Of a stretch of DNA of 49,547 nt, positions 45,657 through 49,547 are shown piece after piece; positions within the stretch are counted from its first letter, which is position 1; every line of letters starts with the position of its first letter. Where the stretch lies: contig SKQO01000027.1 in NCBI GenBank assembly GCA_007118975.1, positions 1 through 49,547 of the forward strand, written 5' to 3'. The notes below the pieces were generated by a model, which was not told the DNA's origin, did no database searches, and was given only the letters and a program-made list of their open reading frames with translations. The stretch comes from Halobacteriales archaeon (GTDB taxonomy: Archaea; Halobacteriota; Halobacteria; Halobacteriales; SKNY01). A program made the position numbers and the translations under genes.

Positions 45657-46694
45657 ATGGAGCCGGCGGATCGTCGACGTGTCGTGGAACGCCACCTGGA
45701 GGAGACAGTCACGGCGGAAGAACTCGAGGAATTGCTGGCAGAGCGGGACGATCCGAGCGTCTATATCGGGTATGCCCCGACCGGCGAGATGCACATCGGC
45801 CATTACACGACGATCAGGAAACTCGTCGATTTTCAGCGGGCCGGACTGTCGGTTACGGTGCTGATAGCGGATCTCCACGCCTATCTGGACGACGAGAAGA
45901 CTCCCTGGGACTTGCTCGATGCTCGGTCGCGGTATTACCAACGTACTATCGAGACCATGGTCGAGGCGACCGGGGGCGATCCCAGGGCGATACGATTCGA
46001 ACGGGGGTCGGATTTCGAGCTCGAGCCGCCGTACACGATGGATCTGTACCGACTGGTCGGTGAGACGACGACACGACGGGCACAACGGGCCGGGAGTGAA
46101 GTGGTCCGCCAACGCGACGACCCGCGACTTGGTGGGTTGTTGTACACGCTGATGCAATCACTCGATGTAGCCGCCTTGGATGTAGACATCGCTTACGGGG
46201 GGATCGATCAGCGTGGCATCTACATGCTTGCCCGGGAAACACTCCCGACACTGGGGTACGATAAACCGATCTGTCTGTTCGCACCGCTGTTGAGCGGGCT
46301 GGAGGGTGGAAAGATGAGCGCGAGCGAGGCCGGTTCGAGCGTCCGTCTCACGGACGATCGGGACGCGATCGTGGACAAGCTCAACGATGCCTACTGTCCG
46401 GCCGGATCGACGGAAGATAACGGGATCCTCGAGTATCTCAAGTATCTCGTGTTTCCAACACTGATGGACCGTGGGCAGGCCTTCGTAATCGAACGTCCGG
46501 CCGAGTACGGCGGGGACGTCGTCTACGAAGACTACGAGTCGTTGGAAGTTGATTTCATCAACGAAGACCTGCATCCACAGGACTTGAAAAACGCCGCGGC
46601 GGCGGCCATCGCCGAGCTCATCGCCCCCATTCGGGAGCGAACGTTCGAGGATCCCGACGTACTCGAGGCGGCATATCCCGAGCAATACGGGTAA
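45657..46694 (+). CDS. tyrS: Tyrosyl-tRNA synthetase
   Basis: Charges tRNA-Tyr. The 345 residues form the short archaeal/eukaryotic TyrRS without the bacterial S4 domain. The class I signature is PTGEMHIGHY and the second is GGKMSASEAG (KMSAS). The tyrosine-binding region is around YGGIDQRGIYMLARE. The start is supported by the TATA box at 45626-45634. Nothing is missing. Confidence 0.96.
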   Translation: MEPADRRRVVERHLEETVTAEELEELLAERDDPSVYIGYAPTGEMHIGHYTTIRKLVDFQRAGLSVTVLIADLHAYLDDEKTPWDLLDARSRYYQRTIETMVEATGGDPRAIRFERGSDFELEPPYTMDLYRLVGETTTRRAQRAGSEVVRQRDDPRLGGLLYTLMQSLDVAALDVDIAYGGIDQRGIYMLARETLPTLGYDKPICLFAPLLSGLEGGKMSASEAGSSVRLTDDRDAIVDKLNDAYCPAGSTEDNGILEYLKYLVFPTLMDRGQAFVIERPAEYGGDVVYEDYESLEVDFINEDLHPQDLKNAAAAAIAELIAPIRERTFEDPDVLEAAYPEQYG

Positions 46695-46742
46695 CTGGAC
46701 GGATCCGGATAGGATCCCAAGCGGTGGGCGACTACCAGCTTC

Positions 46743-47210
46743 TCACGACCGGTGGCCTTCGATATCCTCGAGAACGGCCTCCGCGTGTCCTTCCGGCGAG
46801 ACGTTCCCGTACACTTCGGCGATGGTACCCTCGGGATCGATGAGGTACGTGTTGCGGAACACGCCCTCGACCACGTTCCCGAAGACGTTCTTTTCGCCAT
46901 ATGATTCGTAGGTAGCGGAAACGTCTCCGGACTCGTCGCTGAGCAACTCGAAGGGGAGATCATATTTTTCGGCGAACTCGAGGAGGTCATCAACCGGGTC
47001 GTCACTGACGCCGAGCACCCTCGCGCCCGCGTCTTCGTAGGCAGTCCAGACGTCGCGAAACCCGCAGGCCTCTTTGGTACAGCCGGGTGTATCCGCACGC
47101 GGGTAAAAGTACAGCACTACCCACTGACCGCGCAGTTCCTCCAGCTCTACAGTGTCCCCGTCTTGATTTGGCAACGAAAACACCGGCGCAGCTGTTCCTT
47201 CCGATAGCAT
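46743..47210 (-). CDS. bcp: Thioredoxin-dependent peroxiredoxin, Bcp/PrxQ type
   Basis: A 155-residue cytoplasmic peroxidase that reduces hydrogen peroxide and organic peroxides. The fold begins GTAAPVFSLPNQDGDTVELEEL; the peroxidatic Cys lies in FYPRADTPGCTKEACGFRD, with the second Cys five residues later as in atypical two-Cys PrxQ. VFRNTYLIDPEGTI is the closing strand. A 7-bp inverted repeat (CCAAACG-N5-CGTTTGG, 47233-47251) overlaps the promoter position and could be an operator. Confidence 0.93.
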   Translation of the reverse strand: MLSEGTAAPVFSLPNQDGDTVELEELRGQWVVLYFYPRADTPGCTKEACGFRDVWTAYEDAGARVLGVSDDPVDDLLEFAEKYDLPFELLSDESGDVSATYESYGEKNVFGNVVEGVFRNTYLIDPEGTIAEVYGNVSPEGHAEAVLEDIEGHRS

Positions 47211-47232
47211 ATGATGGCTCCCGGCTGCCGCC

Positions 47233-47251
47233 CCAAACGCTTTCCGTTTGG
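47233..47251. promoter_or_regulatory. Inverted repeat at the bcp promoter
   Basis: CCAAACG (47233-47239) and CGTTTGG (47245-47251) flank a 5-base spacer and lie 23-41 bases before the bcp ATG, over the place expected for the TATA/BRE of a leaderless gene. It resembles a dimeric repressor site. No regulator is known. Confidence 0.4.
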
Positions 47252-47301
47252 CCGCGAGGAATCCGAGACGTTGTTAGTGGCCGGCCGGTAGATTGTGATC
47301 A

Positions 47302-47526
47302 ATGCGGCGTTCGAGTTTCGTGAAGATGGCTATCGCCGCGTTCACGGCCATACTGCTGACGTTCCTCGTCCGTGGGTCCACACGGCTCGTTATCGGGGAT
47401 GAGTACGCCATGCTGCTATCGTTGCCCATCGGGGTGATCGCGAGCATGCTTGTCGTCGCGACGGTGGTTGCGGCAGTGCTCGATCTGACGGGAGTTAAGC
47501 CGATGGACGACGACCTCGGCGAGTGA
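47302..47526 (+). CDS. Small two-helix membrane protein (74 aa)
   Basis: A 74-residue protein with two hydrophobic stretches (residues about 7-24, MAIAAFTAILLTFLVRG-like, and about 36-62, rich in Leu, Ile and Val), a short loop with Arg, and an acidic C-terminus (DDDLGE). The positive-inside rule puts both termini inside. Of a kind common in haloarchaea but with no assigned role. Its stop lies 5 bases from that of the convergent macro-domain gene. Confidence 0.75.
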   Translation: MRRSSFVKMAIAAFTAILLTFLVRGSTRLVIGDEYAMLLSLPIGVIASMLVVATVVAAVLDLTGVKPMDDDLGE

Positions 47527-47531
47527 ACAAC

Positions 47532-48034
47532 CTACGATTTCTCGGCGACCGCCGATTCGATGGTCTCGTATTCTTCTGTCGAGTAACCGATAATACTCGC
47601 CGTCTCGACGTGGTCGGCCTCGAAGCTCCGAATCGTCTCCGCAATAATACCCGCTCCACATGCAAGATCGAAACCAGCTACTCCGCACCCCAGTGCCGGA
47701 ATAACAACTGACTCGCACTCGCGCTCATCGGCCGCGAGCAATGCGTTTCGTGTCGCGTCCTCGATGCTCTGCTCGGTGGCCTTGCCGTCACCGCCGTGGG
47801 GCATCGCAGCCGCGTGAATTACATACTCTGCGTCAAGGTTGAATGCATCAGTGACGGCCACCTCGCCGAGTTGGATCGGCCCTTTCGCCACGGCGGCGTC
47901 GTTGAGCTCGTCTCCCGCGCGATTTCGGAGGGCGCCGGCGACGCCACTACCCATCCGCAGGCTCGTCCCGGCCGCGTTCACTAGGGCATCGGCTTTTTGC
48001 TGAGCAATGTCACCCTGAATGGGGTCAACTCCAT
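47532..48034 (-). CDS. Macro-domain protein, frame change needed near codon 5
   Basis: An ADP-ribose-binding macro domain. Read from the ATG at 48034 with one C added at the C4 run (G4 on the plus strand at 48021-48024), the product is 167 residues: MELTPIQGDIAQQKADALVN, AAGTSLRMGSGVAGAL, then YVIHAAAMPHGGDGKA and VIPALGCGVAGFD, all standard macro blocks that bind the diphosphate and ribose. As written, the frame can only start from a GTG at 47981, which removes the QGDI strand and Asp that contact adenine. It probably hydrolyses O-acetyl-ADP-ribose or removes ADP-ribose from proteins; the substrate is not evident. Confidence 0.8.
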
Positions 48035-48119
48035 AATGGATGTTATGTTCCCCCTGTCCAAAGATAATTCGGGCAACCGCCTTCGGAACTACTATTTGAC
48101 AAACATACCACGGTACGGT

Positions 48120-48581
48120 ATGGAGTCGCTTGATCGCCGGATCCAGATCGTCTGGTTGATCCAGGCGACAATCACGGCGGTCGTCCTCGGCGGCATCGCC
48201 AGTCTGTTCGATGTCTTCTGGGTGGAATCGGGATTTGTCCTACCCATCGCCGTGTTTGCCCCGGCGCTTGTACTTCTCGGGATACATTCGATCCTGCGGT
48301 ATCGGGTGTGGGGATTCGAGATCCGACAGGACGAGTTGTATTTGCAACGGGGCGTCATCACTCGCGTTCGGACCGTCGTCCCGTACGTCCGCATCCAGCA
48401 CGTCGATTCACGCCGTGGTCCGCTGGAACGGCTCATCGGGCTCGCAACCACGGTGGTGTACACTGCTGGATCCCGTGGGGCCGATGTCGTGATACCGGGG
48501 TTAACGCCGGAGCGTTCCGAGCAACTTCAGGAGGAACTCAAGCAACTGGCAATCGAATCAGAGGGTGAGGATGCGGTCTGA
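48120..48581 (+). CDS. Bacterial PH-like (bPH2/DUF304) membrane protein, YdbS type
   Basis: A 153-residue protein: two transmembrane helices (residues about 10-35 and 38-60) followed by a bPH2 domain (WGFEIRQDELYLQRGVITRVRTVVPYVRIQHVDSRRGPLERL split over residues 63-104, then TAGSRGADVVIPGLTPERS). The frame is open to 47997, but the ATG at 48120 has an ATTTG TATA-like element 25 bases upstream. It forms a pair with the next, larger bPH2 gene, the arrangement of ydbS-ydbT in Bacillus, linked there to resistance against antimicrobial peptides and proteins. Its role in archaea is unknown. Confidence 0.85.
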   Translation: MESLDRRIQIVWLIQATITAVVLGGIASLFDVFWVESGFVLPIAVFAPALVLLGIHSILRYRVWGFEIRQDELYLQRGVITRVRTVVPYVRIQHVDSRRGPLERLIGLATTVVYTAGSRGADVVIPGLTPERSEQLQEELKQLAIESEGEDAV

Positions 48582-48674
48582 CGTTCCACATCATTACAGT
48601 CCAATCCGGTCGGCGGTTCTGCTCTGGCATGGGGCGAGCCTGCCACCGGTGCAGGACCCACGGAGCCGTCACTG

Positions 48675-49547
48675 ATGAAACTGCATCCGCTCTCGGTCCC
48701 GTACCGGATCCTGCAGTCGGCGACCGGTGTCATCGGGCTGGTTATCGTTGTGGGGTTCATCGTCGGCCAGGCGGAACCAGCCCTTGCAGGCCCTGTTGTT
48801 GGCTTGTTCCTGATGATCGCCGTCGTCGCAGTGATCGGATGGCAGATCGCTTACTACAAACGATTCGAATACGAGCTGACGAGCGATACCTTCGATATCG
48901 CCTCGGGCGTCATCTCGCGCCGGATACGAGAAATTCCCTATCGCCGGATCCAGAACGTCGACATCTCCCGGACTCTCGTTCAACGAGCGATGGGGGTTGC
49001 AGAGCTCAGTATCGAAACTGCCGGTGGGACTGAATCGGAAGCCCGCCTCCGGTATGTCGGCTACGACGAGGCGAAATGGCTACAGGATGAGATCAAACAT
49101 CGGACCGCCGGGGTCACAGAACGGGACAGACCGGGACGAGATGCACCCGCAACCGAGCGGGAACCGCTGTTTCAGATCACCGATAAAGAACTCGTCGTCC
49201 TCGGGATCGCATCGTATGACCTCCGAGTCGCGTCCTTCCTGGCGGTCATTCTATCGGTCATTGCTCCGGGGACGCTATATGCACTCATCTTCCAGTTGCC
49301 GGTCGATCCGCTCGTGATCGTGTTTGCCTTTCTGCTGTTCGTGGTGATCGTCTCGGGAATCCTCAGTGGCGGGAGTGCCATCATCAACAACTTTGGATTC
49401 ACCCTCACGCAGTTCGATGACGAGCTTCGGTACGAGCGGGGACTCTTACAGCGCTTTGATGGGAGTATTCCGCTCGATAAGGTCCAGTCGCTGATAGTGC
49501 GGGAAAACTTCGTCAAACGCTATTTCGGGTACGCGAGTTTGACGCTC
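48675..49547 (+). CDS. Bacterial PH-like membrane protein, YdbT type (cut by window end)
   Basis: The ATG at 48675 opens a frame with no stop to the end of the window (291 codons visible). It starts MKLHPLSVPYRILQSATG, has two early transmembrane helices, then a first bPH2 module (FEYELTSDTFDIASGVISRR, IPYRRIQNVDISRTLV, GVAELSIETAGGTESEA). A charged linker, two more transmembrane helices (about residues 190-240) and the beginning of a second bPH2 module (GFTLTQFDDELRYERGLL, IPLDKVQSLIV) follow. Repeated membrane-bPH2 units are the YdbT layout. It lies 93 bases after the YdbS-type gene and is likely in the same operon. Confidence 0.85.
   Translation, partial: MKLHPLSVPYRILQSATGVIGLVIVVGFIVGQAEPALAGPVVGLFLMIAVVAVIGWQIAYYKRFEYELTSDTFDIASGVISRRIREIPYRRIQNVDISRTLVQRAMGVAELSIETAGGTESEARLRYVGYDEAKWLQDEIKHRTAGVTERDRPGRDAPATEREPLFQITDKELVVLGIASYDLRVASFLAVILSVIAPGTLYALIFQLPVDPLVIVFAFLLFVVIVSGILSGGSAIINNFGFTLTQFDDELRYERGLLQRFDGSIPLDKVQSLIVRENFVKRYFGYASLTL

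Overview
The window is haloarchaeal chromosome (class Halobacteria). The evidence is acidic proteins with GC-rich third codon positions, archaeal TATA-like boxes about 27-31 bases before start codons that imply leaderless mRNAs, and archaeal marker genes: DNA topoisomerase VI, proteasome beta subunit, AglB and AglJ glycosylation enzymes, an archaeal-type pilin, HEWD and UPF0212 proteins, and an archaeal tyrosyl-tRNA synthetase. I cannot name the genus. I see no tRNA, rRNA or CRISPR array.

Layout. 1-1.99 kb is an IS1182-like insertion sequence lying against the gyrA terminator. 2.0-11.5 kb is a topoisomerase block: gyrB-gyrA on the minus strand diverges from top6B (carrying a 424-residue intein) and top6A on the plus strand. 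11.5-14.8 kb holds psmB, a 59-residue membrane protein, a UPF0212 protein, an HTH-CBS regulator and purM. 15.3-23.0 kb is a four-gene operon of two tandem PrkA-type ATPase/kinases, a DUF444/YeaH VWA protein and SpoVR/YcgB, preceded by a 479-base leader region. 23.2-28.2 kb has a TraB-M50 peptidase pair, small regulators, a HEWD protein, phosphoglycolate phosphatase and a pilin. 28.3-34.9 kb is an N-glycosylation locus: a DUF368 protein (PopT-type polyprenyl-phosphate transporter family), AglB, a GT2 glycosyltransferase, decayed coding sequence, and AglJ. 35.0-36.7 kb holds an MBL-like protein, a double VOC protein and a small haloarchaeal protein. 36.8-44.9 kb is the branched-chain amino acid cluster leuA-ilvB-ilvN-ilvC-leuC-leuD-leuB with several tiny ORFs. 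45.0-49.5 kb holds a HalX-type response regulator with an in-frame stop, tyrS, a Bcp peroxiredoxin, a small membrane protein, a macro-domain gene and a pair of bacterial-PH-domain membrane proteins, the last cut by the window end.

How the genes work together. GyrBA adds negative supercoils and Topo VI decatenates, and the two sets are transcribed away from one shared 287-base region. The gyrB promoter carries a 22-base alternating pyrimidine-purine tract able to form Z-DNA. AglJ charges dolichol phosphate, the GT2 enzyme probably extends the glycan and AglB transfers it; the DUF368 protein next to AglB could return the lipid carrier. IlvBNC and LeuABCD make valine, isoleucine and leucine.

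Main oddities. leuA needs a +1 frame change at a G4 run beside an 8-bp GNRA-capped hairpin. The macro-domain gene needs a one-base change at a C4 run. A response regulator has an in-frame TAA. A leaderless 31-codon ORF rich in Val/Leu/Ile codons precedes ilvB. Tiny ORFs overlap the ilvB and leuC starts by ATGA.
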